64,000 nt of DNA from assembly GCF_023502205.1 (NCBI RefSeq), contig NZ_JAMFLG010000024.1, positions 1 to 64,000 of the forward strand, written 5' to 3'. Shown here piece after piece: positions 53,679-63,198 of the stretch. The stretch's first letter is position 1. Each line of letters opens with the position of its first letter. The position numbers were made by a program, and so were the translations under genes. The notes beneath the pieces are model-generated. The model was not told the origin of the DNA. It made no database searches and worked only from the letters and a program-made list of their open reading frames with translations. The DNA is from Aquiflexum sp. TKW24L. GTDB lineage: Bacteria > Bacteroidota > Bacteroidia > Cytophagales > Cyclobacteriaceae.

Positions 53679-56224
53679 ACGTTAAAGGAATTGCTTTCAA
53701 GGGTAAGGTTGCCGATTTGCGGATCTGTTTTGGAAGGAAGACCGGTTTCAATTCTTCCTGCAAGTCTTCTTTCGAAAAACTCATTGCCTTTGATCGTCAA
53801 GGCATAATCGTACCAACCAAAGCTTTTATTGGTGTCTAAGGTGATTGTTTTCTCGGAATTCGGATTGATTGAAATTTCCGTCTGAACCTTTCCGTAGGCT
53901 TGGTCTTCCAATACAAACTCCAATGTTTTGATCTTGTCGAGATTTTGGATTTGGAGCGTGAGAAGCGGGTTTTTTGGATCCTCAATGTTATAGGTAGCAC
54001 TGATTTCCACCAAAGGCTCGTTTCTCATTCCTTTGAAACATCTATAAAAACCATTTGGACCATAAGCATCCAAGTGGTAATGTCCGTTTTCAAAATTGAC
54101 AAGTGGCCATTGGTAATCTAGGTCTGTTCCCGCCTCCAAGGCAAAAGACCAGACTTTCATCGGCATCCATTTGCCGTTTTCTAAGTATTTGGCAGGGGCA
54201 TAGACCTGGAAAGGAACACCTGCGGTCTTTTTCCCAAACACCTTATCAGAATTTTGAAAAACTATCCTGAATGATTGCTGAAAATAATCCATTGCCCCAT
54301 CAAGGTATAATTCGTAAGGAAGCGCATTGGAATTTCTTGTTCCGGCTTCTTGTTTGGGCAGGACTTTGGATTTTCTCCCGGTTTTTTTGACAGCTTGGAT
54401 TTCTTCTGATTTCAAAGGGCCGAAGTTGTCAGGCAGGTTTTTGAAACTTGCTTGGTGGATCATTTTCATAAATTCTTGCTGTACTACGGGTTTTGGAAAA
54501 TCTATTTTCTCGCCATCATAAGGTCTGAAAGCAGAAGTGAGGTCACCGCAAACGGTCCTTCGCCAACTGCTGATATTGTCTTCTGTGATGTCTTTTCCGG
54601 TTTTGTGTTTTAGAAATTTCTCTAAAAACATCAGGGACGAAGTCAGGTCACAGACTTCAGAATTGACCCAACCGCCACGTGTCCATGGGGAGGCGATGAT
54701 CAGCGGAACCCTATATCCCAAACCAATCGGACTTTGGCGAGCGTTTTTCTCCTTCATCCCAGGCTTGGAAAGTTCTTCCTCCATGGTGACAAATTCGTCT
54801 TTGGTCTGAATGCCTCCGGTAACTTTCCCTGAATTTGGATCTGTGGGATGCGGTGCAACAAAAGGAGGGATATGGTCAAAATACCCGTCGTTCTCATCGT
54901 AATTGAGGATAAAAATAGTCTTCTTCCAGACTTCAGGATTTTCTGTCAGGATGTTCATGGCCTCAGAGACATACCAAGCACCATACCAAGGTGCGGAAGG
55001 GTGGTCGGAAAATTTTTGTGGAGCGACTAGCCAAGATACAGTCGGGAGCTTTCCTTCTTTGACATCTTTTCGAAATTCGTGGAGGATGTCTCCCTTGGGG
55101 ATTTTGGTTTTGAAGGCTTCTCCGTCTTTTTCGTATTCCATCCATTCTGTCTGATGGAAATTAGGGTCTTCAGAATTGATCGTAAATGCTTTTTGGTGGA
55201 GGTTTTTCTCAAAGTCAGAAAGCTTGTCAAAGTTGTCCGGATGGTACTTGACCAAGGTCGCTTGGACATACGCCAATTTGGTTTTGTTTTCTCCAAGTGC
55301 TATTTCCTGACCTTCCACAGGATTGGATTTCATCGCAGCCTCTAGATCAGCGATGGATTTTAGAAGTTCTTTTTCTGCTTTCTGTAAAAATGGATAATGG
55401 CTTTTGGCAAAGCGGACGTGGTATTGCTTGAACCACTCCAGGTTATTGTCTGTGAAGTTGGCCAAAAATGATTCGTCTTCATCTTCTAATCCTGAGGACA
55501 AGCTGATTTCATTTTGGTAAACCCGCCATGAAACTCCGTTTTCCTCCAATCTTTCAGGATAAGTTTTCCAATCTACCTCTTTGGAAAAAGTAGCTTCGGA
55601 ATTGCGGACTACAGAAAAACCATCTTTGGGATTCCTGCTTTTTCCTGTCCAAAAATACATCCTGTTGGTCGTGGTGCCGGTCAGTGCCGAGCAAAAATGC
55701 TGGTCGCAGACAGTAAAGGCATCTGCCAATGCATAATAAAAAGGAATATCTTCTCTTTTGTAATAGCCCATGGTCAAGGGCACGTGGCTAAATTCCTTGT
55801 TTCCGGGTCTTTTGGATTCTACCCAGCCGTCGTATTTCCCTTCGTTCCGTGCATCAACTTGATTTTCCCAAGAATGAGGAATATCGCCCATCCAAGTAGC
55901 TTTGGTGTTTTGGATATCAAGGTGGAAGGGCTTATAGGTATTTCCTGCTTTGTCAGGCTGCAGCCAAACAGGCAGGCCATTGGCCAACTTGATCGCCCGC
56001 GGGTCGTTGAAGCCACGGACTCCCTGGAGAGAACCCAATGCATGGTCAAAAGACCTGTTTTCCTGCATCAGAAAAACGATATGCTCCGCATCTAAAAAAG
56101 TAGTACCTGCTTCCGGGCTGATGGCCATTGCATTTTGGATAGCCTGTGGGATTCCTCCCCAAAGTGCCATACTTCCTGAAAAAATAGCTGCCTGTTTAAG
56201 AAATTCTCTTCGGTTGTTTTTCAT
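53675..56224 (-). CDS. plc: Tat-exported phosphocholine-specific phospholipase C
   Basis: The product has 849 residues. The N-terminus NNRREFLKQAA is a twin-arginine signal. HIVFLMQENRSFDHALGSLQ opens the phosphoesterase domain (PF04185), with the usual GTTTNRMYFWTG, YDENDGYFDHIPPFVAP and GLGYRVPLIIASPW segments. Two DUF756 beta-domains follow from about residue 620. Length and layout fit TIGR03396 phospholipase C, which cleaves phosphatidylcholine or sphingomyelin. It lies 71 bases downstream of susD and overlaps the next gene by 4 bases. Whether it also accepts phosphonolipids is an open question. Confidence 0.92.
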   Translation of the reverse strand: MKNNRREFLKQAAIFSGSMALWGGIPQAIQNAMAISPEAGTTFLDAEHIVFLMQENRSFDHALGSLQGVRGFNDPRAIKLANGLPVWLQPDKAGNTYKPFHLDIQNTKATWMGDIPHSWENQVDARNEGKYDGWVESKRPGNKEFSHVPLTMGYYKREDIPFYYALADAFTVCDQHFCSALTGTTTNRMYFWTGKSRNPKDGFSVVRNSEATFSKEVDWKTYPERLEENGVSWRVYQNEISLSSGLEDEDESFLANFTDNNLEWFKQYHVRFAKSHYPFLQKAEKELLKSIADLEAAMKSNPVEGQEIALGENKTKLAYVQATLVKYHPDNFDKLSDFEKNLHQKAFTINSEDPNFHQTEWMEYEKDGEAFKTKIPKGDILHEFRKDVKEGKLPTVSWLVAPQKFSDHPSAPWYGAWYVSEAMNILTENPEVWKKTIFILNYDENDGYFDHIPPFVAPHPTDPNSGKVTGGIQTKDEFVTMEEELSKPGMKEKNARQSPIGLGYRVPLIIASPWTRGGWVNSEVCDLTSSLMFLEKFLKHKTGKDITEDNISSWRRTVCGDLTSAFRPYDGEKIDFPKPVVQQEFMKMIHQASFKNLPDNFGPLKSEEIQAVKKTGRKSKVLPKQEAGTRNSNALPYELYLDGAMDYFQQSFRIVFQNSDKVFGKKTAGVPFQVYAPAKYLENGKWMPMKVWSFALEAGTDLDYQWPLVNFENGHYHLDAYGPNGFYRCFKGMRNEPLVEISATYNIEDPKNPLLTLQIQNLDKIKTLEFVLEDQAYGKVQTEISINPNSEKTITLDTNKSFGWYDYALTIKGNEFFERRLAGRIETGLPSKTDPQIGNLTLESNSFNV

Positions 56225-56295
56225 GGGTATTGTTTAAAAATCCTGCCCGTTCCGTAATTGGAACAGGCAGGAAAAATTTAGGTCATTCAATTAAA

Positions 56296-57852
56296 TTATC
56301 TTGCCAAATCCCACCAAACCCGTGTGGTTATTCGGTCCTCACCTTGTCGTGCCAAGGCTGCATTGTAATTATCCTCATTTAATGCCTGAACAGAAGAAGG
56401 ATACATAAACCTTCTTGGGACAGTTGGTTCGAATGCAGCCGGACCAGGAACTATATTTGGAATCCCGGTTCTTCTCCAATCGTACCAATTTTCAAGTCCG
56501 GAGAAATATAGGGCTATCCATTTTTGAGTTCCGATTTTGGCTAATTTTTCCGCCTGCGTTCCGGTGTAGGCTACATTTGGCTGGGTAAAATACTCATTTC
56601 CGAAGTTTAATCTATCTGCGATCTGGGGAAGATTTACGACCCTGTATCTTGCTTCATAGTAATCAAAGGAAGCATTGATGCCATTCAAGTAAAATTCTTC
56701 TGCTGAACCTGTAGTGATATACCCTCTTTCTCTGGCTTCTGCTAGCAAAAACTGCAATTCAGAGTAATTCATGAGAATAGATTGGTAGCCTATTGGGTTG
56801 GCACGAGGGGTACATGCTGCGCATGTCCAAAGGAAACCTACCCTGGAGATGAAATTTGAACCTCCTTTTGTAGGATCGCCGGAAGGCGAATATTGAAGTG
56901 CTTCCTCATCCGAAAGGCCATTTGGCACTCCACTGTAATCAGCTGGATTTCCCACGATGCCGGCAGCAGAAGCATTGGTAGGTTGGGCATAGGCAAAAAG
57001 CCTCGCATCGTTTAAACCTTTTAAAGTAAGCTCCATGTTTTTGCTCAGCCTGTATTCATCAAAAGAACCTGACCGGGTGGTGTAAAGGTTGTGCTGATTG
57101 GGCACATCAGGCAAATGCTGCAATACAGCATGGTCACCATTTCCGGTAAAAATCGGAAACTGTGTGGGATTAGCCAGGATTTGTTGCAATTCTGTTGATG
57201 GATTTTTTCTCAAAGAAATCCTCATCAATACCCGTATCCTGAGAGAATTGGCAAACTTCTTCCAGTTAGCTATGTTTCCTCCAAAAATGATATCACCACG
57301 GACTGCTTCTGTACTTGAACCCAAAAGCTCATTTGCTTCTCTCAAATCTTTTAGGATGCCTTCGTAAATCGCTTCTTGGGAATCGAAAACCGGATAGTTG
57401 ATACCGGCTTTTGCCTGAATAGCCTCTGAATATGGCAATTCGCCATAAGCGTCTGTCATAAAGGAATATTGCATCGCCCGGACCACTTTGGCTATGCCGA
57501 CATAGTTGTTTTGGCCTAGAGGTTCAGAGATTTTGATGATGTTGGCAATGTCTCTCTGGGCATTGAAGAAGCTTCCATAAGGATCACCGAAAGGACCCCA
57601 ATTGTAGCGGTCTTCATTGGTAAACTGAATTTTGGCAGTGTATTGCATGACTACGTTTCCGATCCCCCATGCCTGACCGGCATGCTGATTGGCTGTAGTC
57701 CTTAGAATTGTCGGCAGCAATAGTGAGGACGGGACAGTTTCCGGTGAGTTGGGGTTGCTGTTGATTTCTTCAAAATCACTTGTACATGCTGCGAACCAAC
57801 CCAATTGAAGGGCTAGTATGGCAGTGAATAGTTTTTTGATATTGGTTTTCAT
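56296..57852 (-). CDS. SusD/RagB-family lipoprotein
   Basis: The product has 518 residues with a lipobox at Cys23 (WFAAC). The sequence DFEEINSNPNSPETVPSSLL, then MQYTAKIQFTNEDRYNWGPF and YSFMTDAYGELPYSEA, matches the SusD-like_2 branch; WIALYFSGLENWYDWRRTGI is a hallmark near the C-terminus. It is an outer-membrane, surface-exposed substrate-binding lid for the SusC partner encoded immediately upstream, 29 bases away. Downstream genes are phosphoesterases rather than glycosidases, which suggests a phosphorus-containing ligand. Confidence 0.92.
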   Translation of the reverse strand: MKTNIKKLFTAILALQLGWFAACTSDFEEINSNPNSPETVPSSLLLPTILRTTANQHAGQAWGIGNVVMQYTAKIQFTNEDRYNWGPFGDPYGSFFNAQRDIANIIKISEPLGQNNYVGIAKVVRAMQYSFMTDAYGELPYSEAIQAKAGINYPVFDSQEAIYEGILKDLREANELLGSSTEAVRGDIIFGGNIANWKKFANSLRIRVLMRISLRKNPSTELQQILANPTQFPIFTGNGDHAVLQHLPDVPNQHNLYTTRSGSFDEYRLSKNMELTLKGLNDARLFAYAQPTNASAAGIVGNPADYSGVPNGLSDEEALQYSPSGDPTKGGSNFISRVGFLWTCAACTPRANPIGYQSILMNYSELQFLLAEARERGYITTGSAEEFYLNGINASFDYYEARYRVVNLPQIADRLNFGNEYFTQPNVAYTGTQAEKLAKIGTQKWIALYFSGLENWYDWRRTGIPNIVPGPAAFEPTVPRRFMYPSSVQALNEDNYNAALARQGEDRITTRVWWDLAR

Positions 57853-57881
57853 AACAAATATATGTTCAGAAATTTTTCTGG

Positions 57882-60800
57882 TTAAAACTTAAGGTTGATA
57901 TTAAACCCGAGACTTCTAGTAGATGGGAAAGCCATATTTTCGACTCCCGGCTGTAATGTTCCACCTGACATTGACAATGTCTCAGGATCGAAGTGCGGGT
58001 TTTCGGTCCACAGCGCTAGGTTCCGTGCTACAAAAGAGATTTTGATATCTTGGAAAGGAGTCTTGTTGATAAATTCCCTTGGGAAATTATATCCAAGTGT
58101 AACTTCTCTCAGCTTGATATAGGATGCATCATATAGTGCGGCTTCCACATTATTTCTCTCATAATACCTGTTGTGCCAGTTTCGGGAAGTGATTTTGATG
58201 GTGTTTGGGGTAAAAGATCCGTCAGCATTCTGGATGACACCGGGGCTGATGATTCCGTTACCTTCTACAGTCAGGTCATATCCGTTTTCTCTTCCAAAAA
58301 GTGTTTCTTCCAATTGGCCTGAAGTACTTCCGATAGTTTTGGTCCTCGATACCACTATGCCTCCATAACGGATGTCAAATAAGAATCCTAGGTTGAAGTT
58401 TTTATAAGAAAAGTTGTTTTGGATACCAAGCATCCAGTCAGGATTGTAGTTTCCTTGAAGTTTTAATTTGGAATCCCTTATAGGAGTACCGGTAGTATTG
58501 TGGATGATCTGTCCAAAAAACGGACTGTTCTGATCCTCTACCCTTGCGAAGCCTACCCCATACATATTCCCCATTCTTTCGCCTATTCTTGCTTGTACAA
58601 ATGCACCGTTTCTTTCGGTCAAAGTATAGGTATCCAAACCTTCGGTCAGTTCCAATACTCTTCCTCGGTTGCTTGTAAAGTTAGCAATGACGTCCCAACG
58701 GAAGCCGTTTTGTCTTTTAATTGGATTGGCCAAGGCTACTATTTCAATACCACGGTTCTGGATTTTACCGGCGTTGATGATCCGGCTGTTGTATCCTGTG
58801 GCAATATCCAAAGTGATTGGAATGATCTGGTCGCGGGTGACATTGTCATAATACGTGACATCCAAACCGAGTCTTCCTTCGAAGAATCTCAAGTCAAGAC
58901 CGAATTCAGAAGAGGCAGTTCTTTCAGGTCGGAGATCGGCATTGGAAAGAACCGAAGATTCAGTTTTTGCTTGGTTAGAACCCCAAGCGATCTGGTTGTT
59001 GAACACATTGGTCAAGCTGTAGGGGCTTGTATCATTTCCAACTTCGGCATAGGCAGCTCTCACTTTTACCAAACTTACATTTCTTGGCATTTGGATCATA
59101 TCGGAGACAATAGCACTTAAAGTAACCGAAGGATAGAAATAGGAATTGTTGTTGACCGGCAAAGTGGATGACCAGTCATTTCTGCCTGTGATATCCAAAA
59201 ACAAGATATTCTTGAAACCGATCTGTCCAAATCCATAGAGTGAATTGATCTTCTTCTTGGAGTTGAACTGGTCAATCTGAAGTGCAACGGCCGTATTTGT
59301 CAAATTATAAATTCCTGGGATCAACAATTCAGGCGCTACTACTTGTTGGAACCTGTTTTCCTGAGACATAAGGTTACCACCGAGTGCGACATTGTATGTC
59401 CATGTTCCTTTGCCAGTTTCTGAATAGGAAAGCAAGAAATCTGAGTTTCTTTCACTGAAGAAAATATTATCCTCCCTGTAATGTCCTCTTGGAAACCGCT
59501 GGGTAGAGAATGCTCTTTTTCTATCTCTCAATTCATTGTAAGTGTCAAGACCTGTCCTGACCATCAGATTGAGTTTGTCAGTGATTTTATAATTCAAAGA
59601 CACATTACCGAATACCCTGCCTTTTTGCTGTCCGTTGGTATTTTCATAGACAGTAAAGTAAGGGTTGTCGTGGTAGTTATAATTGTAATTGAACTGCTGC
59701 ACATCTTCCAAGCCCGGCATCCAATAATCCCTAAGGTTATTTGTGTTGACCTGACGTCCATACCAAATCCACAGGTACATCAAACTTTCAGTGCCGTAGC
59801 TGATGTTTGGTCTGTTTCCTGAAGTGGTATTTTGGTAATTGACCGTGGTATTCAAGGTCAGTTTCTCAGGGATGATGTTGATGCCTGAATTTAGCGCCAA
59901 GGTATTTCTCTTCAAATCTGTGTTGGGCACGATTCCTTTTTGATCCAGATTGGTCCATGAGAAGCGTACATTGGCTTTGTCGTTTTCTCCGGCGATAGAG
60001 ACGTTATTTGCCAAAGTGACACCTGTCTGGAAAAAGTTATTGATGTTGTCTTTTTGGGAAACCCACGGTATTGCATTGATTGTACTTCCTGCAGGAGCAT
60101 TCAAGTCACCACCTCGGAATCCGGGAATATTTCTAGGGGAGTCAAATTGAGGGATGTTCAGTCCTTTGTCCATTTCAGGACCCCAGCTTTCATCGACTCC
60201 ATCTGCATTTCCTGCGCCTGCACCGTTTACAAATGCAAATTGGCCGTTGTTACCTTGCCCATATTTATCCTGCCACTGCGGCATGACCAAAGGACTTTCA
60301 AAAGTAGTATTGGAATTGATGGTCACACCCAACCCTTTTTTGCCTTTTCCAGATTTGGTAGTGATCAGAATTGCGCCGTTGGCAGCTCGGGAACCATATA
60401 ATGCTGCTGCCGCAGGACCTTTCAAAACTGTCATAGAAGCAATATCGTCAGGATTGATCTCTCCGGCGGAGTTGCCGTAATCGACTTCCAAGCCACCACG
60501 GCCCGATGAACCGACGATATTGTTACTGATAGGGATACCGTCCACTACGAATAGCGGTTGGTTGGCATTGATGTTCAAAGAAGATTCTCCTCGGATGGTT
60601 ACCCTTGTGGAACCGCCCAAAGTACTCGATCCATTGGTGATTTGCACCCCGGCAACACGTCCGCTCAAGGAATTCAAGACATTGGTCTCTCTAGCTTCTG
60701 TAAACCTGTCGCCTCCCACGGTCTGAACTGCATAGCCCAAAGCCTTAGCGTCCCTTTCCATACCGAGTGCAGTCACTACCACTTCGCCGATCTCGATACC

Positions 60801-61100
60801 TTCCATTAAAGTAATATTGATGATGGAGGAATTCCCGACCAGTCTGTCCATTTTCTCAAAACCAATAAAGGAGAAAGTCAAAGTGTCGGTAGGAATTGCC
60901 ATGATGTTGTACAAACCATCCAGATCAGCTACTGTGCCTCTATTGGTTCCTTTGACCAGGACGCTGGTTCCTGGAAGCGGTTGCCCTGCCGGGTCAGATA
61001 TTTTTCCCTCGACCCTTTTTTCCTGGGCTAAGGCTGATAGTGTCAATCCGAAAAAAAGGATCAACATCCATCCGACTTGCTGTAATTTTGCCGTTTTCAT
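57882..61100 (-). CDS. SusC/RagA-family TonB-dependent transporter
   Basis: The product has 1072 residues. A signal peptide ends at ALAQ (about 25). A carboxypeptidase-like regulatory domain follows (VEGKISDPAGQPLPGTSVLV), then the TonB-box region EIGEVVVTALG, the plug domain (LNSLSGRVAGVQITNGSS, TVLKGPAAAALYGSRAANGA) and a 22-strand barrel ending NINLKF. It imports ligands across the outer membrane using TonB energy, with SusD as the lid. There is no anti-sigma/ECF pair and no STN domain, so regulation probably acts through the promoter region at 61148-61272. Confidence 0.95.
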   Translation of the reverse strand: MKTAKLQQVGWMLILFFGLTLSALAQEKRVEGKISDPAGQPLPGTSVLVKGTNRGTVADLDGLYNIMAIPTDTLTFSFIGFEKMDRLVGNSSIINITLMEGIEIGEVVVTALGMERDAKALGYAVQTVGGDRFTEARETNVLNSLSGRVAGVQITNGSSTLGGSTRVTIRGESSLNINANQPLFVVDGIPISNNIVGSSGRGGLEVDYGNSAGEINPDDIASMTVLKGPAAAALYGSRAANGAILITTKSGKGKKGLGVTINSNTTFESPLVMPQWQDKYGQGNNGQFAFVNGAGAGNADGVDESWGPEMDKGLNIPQFDSPRNIPGFRGGDLNAPAGSTINAIPWVSQKDNINNFFQTGVTLANNVSIAGENDKANVRFSWTNLDQKGIVPNTDLKRNTLALNSGINIIPEKLTLNTTVNYQNTTSGNRPNISYGTESLMYLWIWYGRQVNTNNLRDYWMPGLEDVQQFNYNYNYHDNPYFTVYENTNGQQKGRVFGNVSLNYKITDKLNLMVRTGLDTYNELRDRKRAFSTQRFPRGHYREDNIFFSERNSDFLLSYSETGKGTWTYNVALGGNLMSQENRFQQVVAPELLIPGIYNLTNTAVALQIDQFNSKKKINSLYGFGQIGFKNILFLDITGRNDWSSTLPVNNNSYFYPSVTLSAIVSDMIQMPRNVSLVKVRAAYAEVGNDTSPYSLTNVFNNQIAWGSNQAKTESSVLSNADLRPERTASSEFGLDLRFFEGRLGLDVTYYDNVTRDQIIPITLDIATGYNSRIINAGKIQNRGIEIVALANPIKRQNGFRWDVIANFTSNRGRVLELTEGLDTYTLTERNGAFVQARIGERMGNMYGVGFARVEDQNSPFFGQIIHNTTGTPIRDSKLKLQGNYNPDWMLGIQNNFSYKNFNLGFLFDIRYGGIVVSRTKTIGSTSGQLEETLFGRENGYDLTVEGNGIISPGVIQNADGSFTPNTIKITSRNWHNRYYERNNVEAALYDASYIKLREVTLGYNFPREFINKTPFQDIKISFVARNLALWTENPHFDPETLSMSGGTLQPGVENMAFPSTRSLGFNINLKF

Positions 61101-61147
61101 GTTTTTTTGGTAGAAATGTTTAATAGCTTTAAGTTTAAAAGTTTTAC

Positions 61148-61155
61148 CAAAGCTA
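61148..61155 (-). promoter_or_regulatory. -7 element of the susC operon
   Basis: TAGCTTTG on the minus strand, about 48 bases upstream of the ATG at 61100. No TTTG lies at the -33 distance, which fits a promoter that needs an activator. Confidence 0.45.
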
Positions 61156-61185
61156 AACTTTTGAGAATTTTTTGCGGTTAAGAAA

Positions 61186-61195
61186 AAGTTAACTT
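61186..61195. promoter_or_regulatory. AAGTTAACTT operator candidate upstream of susC
   Basis: A ten-base palindrome identical to the core of the site at 50104-50117. It sits about 31 bases upstream of the -7 box, where an activator or a repressor covering the -33 position would bind. Confidence 0.45.
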
Positions 61196-61262
61196 AAAGT
61201 GAATTAATTCTGTGTTAAGGAATACAAAAAATGCATTATTATGAAAAATAAGCCATTTTTAC

Positions 61263-61272
61263 TGTTAACATT
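61263..61272. promoter_or_regulatory. TGTTAACATT site upstream of susC
   Basis: Identical to 50205-50214 and in the same relative order with the AAGTTAACTT site. Confidence 0.4.
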
Positions 61273-61363
61273 GGGGGTAATATGAGGACTAGTATTTAGT
61301 AAAAGTTAGGTTTTTGTTAAGTTTAAAAGTATATAAATAGTAAACAAGAAGGGGGAAGGGATT

Positions 61364-61740
61364 AAGTACCGGAAGGTACGAAGTACAATGTACCAAGTAG
61401 CTTGACAGTGAGAAGTTAAAGGTAAGAGGTGTAGGAGGTTTAAAAAATTGTAAGGTTCCTAGGTGGGAAAGACAGTAGTTTGGAAGTTGCGAAAAAATTG
61501 AGTGGGGATTGGTGAAATTGGAAACAATAAAGAATACCTCATTGCTATTCTATCATTCCGTTTTGATGTTGTAATCTTGCACGTTTCGGGATGAAATAAA
61601 CTAGATTAAGGAGATTCAGTTAACCAAATAACCAATTAAACCCAAATCATTTAACCAATTAATCAAATAACCCTTTAACCTAAATTCCAGACAACCATTA
61701 CAACAACTATAACAATTACAACAATTTACAAAGAGACCCT
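61364..61740. repeat. Repeat-rich intergenic stretch
   Basis: No gene is seen in 61101-61764. Beyond the susC control region it holds AAGTACC/GGTACGAAGTAC near-repeats (61364-61400), a GAGAAGTTAAAGGTAAGAGG run like the one at 37474 (about 61411-61430), and a tract of AACCAATTAA/AACCAAATAACC copies followed by ACAACAATTAC-type copies (about 61617-61730). These are low-complexity families common between Bacteroidota genes. Confidence 0.55.
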
Positions 61741-61764
61741 TCGTTCCTCCAGGGTGACGGCAGT

Positions 61765-63093
61765 TTATCTAGCCACCTCTATCTTCACCTTACTTTTCTT
61801 CAGTTTTTCATTCCGGATTTTGTCAAGGGTTCTTTCGACTTTAGATCTTTTGACTGCCACATAGGAAGAGAAATCCAAAAGCGTGATCAATCCAATATCT
61901 GCCGTGGTCAACCCTCCCTTTTGCGTCAGCAAACCCACAATGTCGCCTTTACTGATTTTATCTTTTTTGCCGGCACTAATGTACAGACACGCAAATGCAG
62001 AAGGCTGTACAGGTTGCAGTTCATCCGTAACGGTGATTTCCTCGACGGATTTATCAATATAATCAGGCAAAACTTCATCATTAGCCAAGACGAGGTAGCT
62101 GTTTCCCTCAGCATGCATCCTGGCAGTTCGCCCATTTCGGTGGATGAAGGCATCTTTCCTGATCGGCAACTGGTAATGGACGACATGCATGATTTCAGGA
62201 ATATCTAATCCCCTTGAAGCTAGGTCGGTAGCAATTAATAAATTATAAACCCCACTCCTGAACTTGATGAGATTCTTTTCCCTATCAATCTGCTCCATTC
62301 CACCATGTAATACTCCGTGTTCAAACCCATTTCCTGTCAGCAGCATACTGATTCTGTCCACAGCATCGCGGTGGTTGCAAAAAACAAGGCAGGGTTCATT
62401 CTGAAATCCTGCTACCAAGCGCATCAATACCTGGACTTTTTCCTTGCTCGAAGTATGGACAAGCTTGAGTTCAAGTTTGGATTCTTCCTCGTCCTGCAGG
62501 TAATTGATAGTAGTCGGATTGCTGAAAGGCAGAAATTCAGGCAATCGATCTAAAACCGTCGCTGAAGTCAATAAATGTCGCTGGGTTTGGGTTTTCAATC
62601 CTCGGAATATGACCCGGAGTTGCTCATGGAAACCCATCTGTAGCGACTTGTCAAATTCATCCAAGATGATCATTTTGATTCCCTGGGTATCAAATGATCC
62701 TTTTTCAACATGGTCAGAAAGTCGGCCGGGCGTTCCTATCACCACAGCTGGTGCTTCGCTGAGACTGTTTTGCTCGACCTTCATGGCATGACCGCCATAG
62801 ACAGTACTTACTTTGAAAGGAGTTTTCATCCCTTTAAAAACCTGCTCGATCTGTATAGCCAACTCTCGTGACGGGACGATAATCAGCGCCTGTACTTCCT
62901 TTAGGTCTTCCTGAAGTGCATCCACCAAAGGAATCAGGTAAGCCAATGTCTTCCCCGAACCGGTAGGTGCCAATAGCATGATATTGTCTGTTTTGGCAGC
63001 GGATTCTATAAAGTCCGATTGCATCTCATTGAATGCATCGATTGAAAGGTTCTTTAAAAATCGGGAATGGGAGGAAGAGGTATTATCTGACAT
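61765..63093 (-). CDS. DEAD-box-like RNA helicase with DbpA C-terminal domain
   Basis: The product has 442 residues. Motif Q region FNEMQSDFIE, motif I APTGSGKT, motif Ia IIVPSRELA, motif Ib GTPGRL, motif II as DEFD instead of DEAD, motif III TSAT, motif V ATDLASRGLD and motif VI HRNGRTAR are all present. The last 75 residues (CLYISAGKKDKISKGDIVGL, GLTTADIGLITLLDFSSYVA) match the DbpA RNA-binding domain, which targets 23S rRNA hairpin 92. The role is thus probably large ribosomal subunit assembly. A -7 box TACCTTTG at 63105-63098 lies almost on the start codon, suggesting a near-leaderless transcript. Confidence 0.93.
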   Translation of the reverse strand: MSDNTSSSHSRFLKNLSIDAFNEMQSDFIESAAKTDNIMLLAPTGSGKTLAYLIPLVDALQEDLKEVQALIIVPSRELAIQIEQVFKGMKTPFKVSTVYGGHAMKVEQNSLSEAPAVVIGTPGRLSDHVEKGSFDTQGIKMIILDEFDKSLQMGFHEQLRVIFRGLKTQTQRHLLTSATVLDRLPEFLPFSNPTTINYLQDEEESKLELKLVHTSSKEKVQVLMRLVAGFQNEPCLVFCNHRDAVDRISMLLTGNGFEHGVLHGGMEQIDREKNLIKFRSGVYNLLIATDLASRGLDIPEIMHVVHYQLPIRKDAFIHRNGRTARMHAEGNSYLVLANDEVLPDYIDKSVEEITVTDELQPVQPSAFACLYISAGKKDKISKGDIVGLLTQKGGLTTADIGLITLLDFSSYVAVKRSKVERTLDKIRNEKLKKSKVKIEVAR

Positions 63094-63198
63094 GGGGCAA
63101 AGGTAAGGAAATAAAGTTTGGGGGAGGAGTAGTGTAGGGAACAGAGTATTCTAAATTCCTCTATTTTTACTGATCCAAAACCTTGAACAATTCCTTTT

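Noticed and set aside
57882-61100. SusCD pair as a conventional glycan locus
   Set aside because: No glycoside hydrolase, polysaccharide lyase or carbohydrate esterase gene is linked; all downstream operon partners are phosphoesterases.
61364-61740. Possible CRISPR or minisatellite array in the repeat-rich gap
   Set aside because: Copies are short, irregular and lack uniform spacers.
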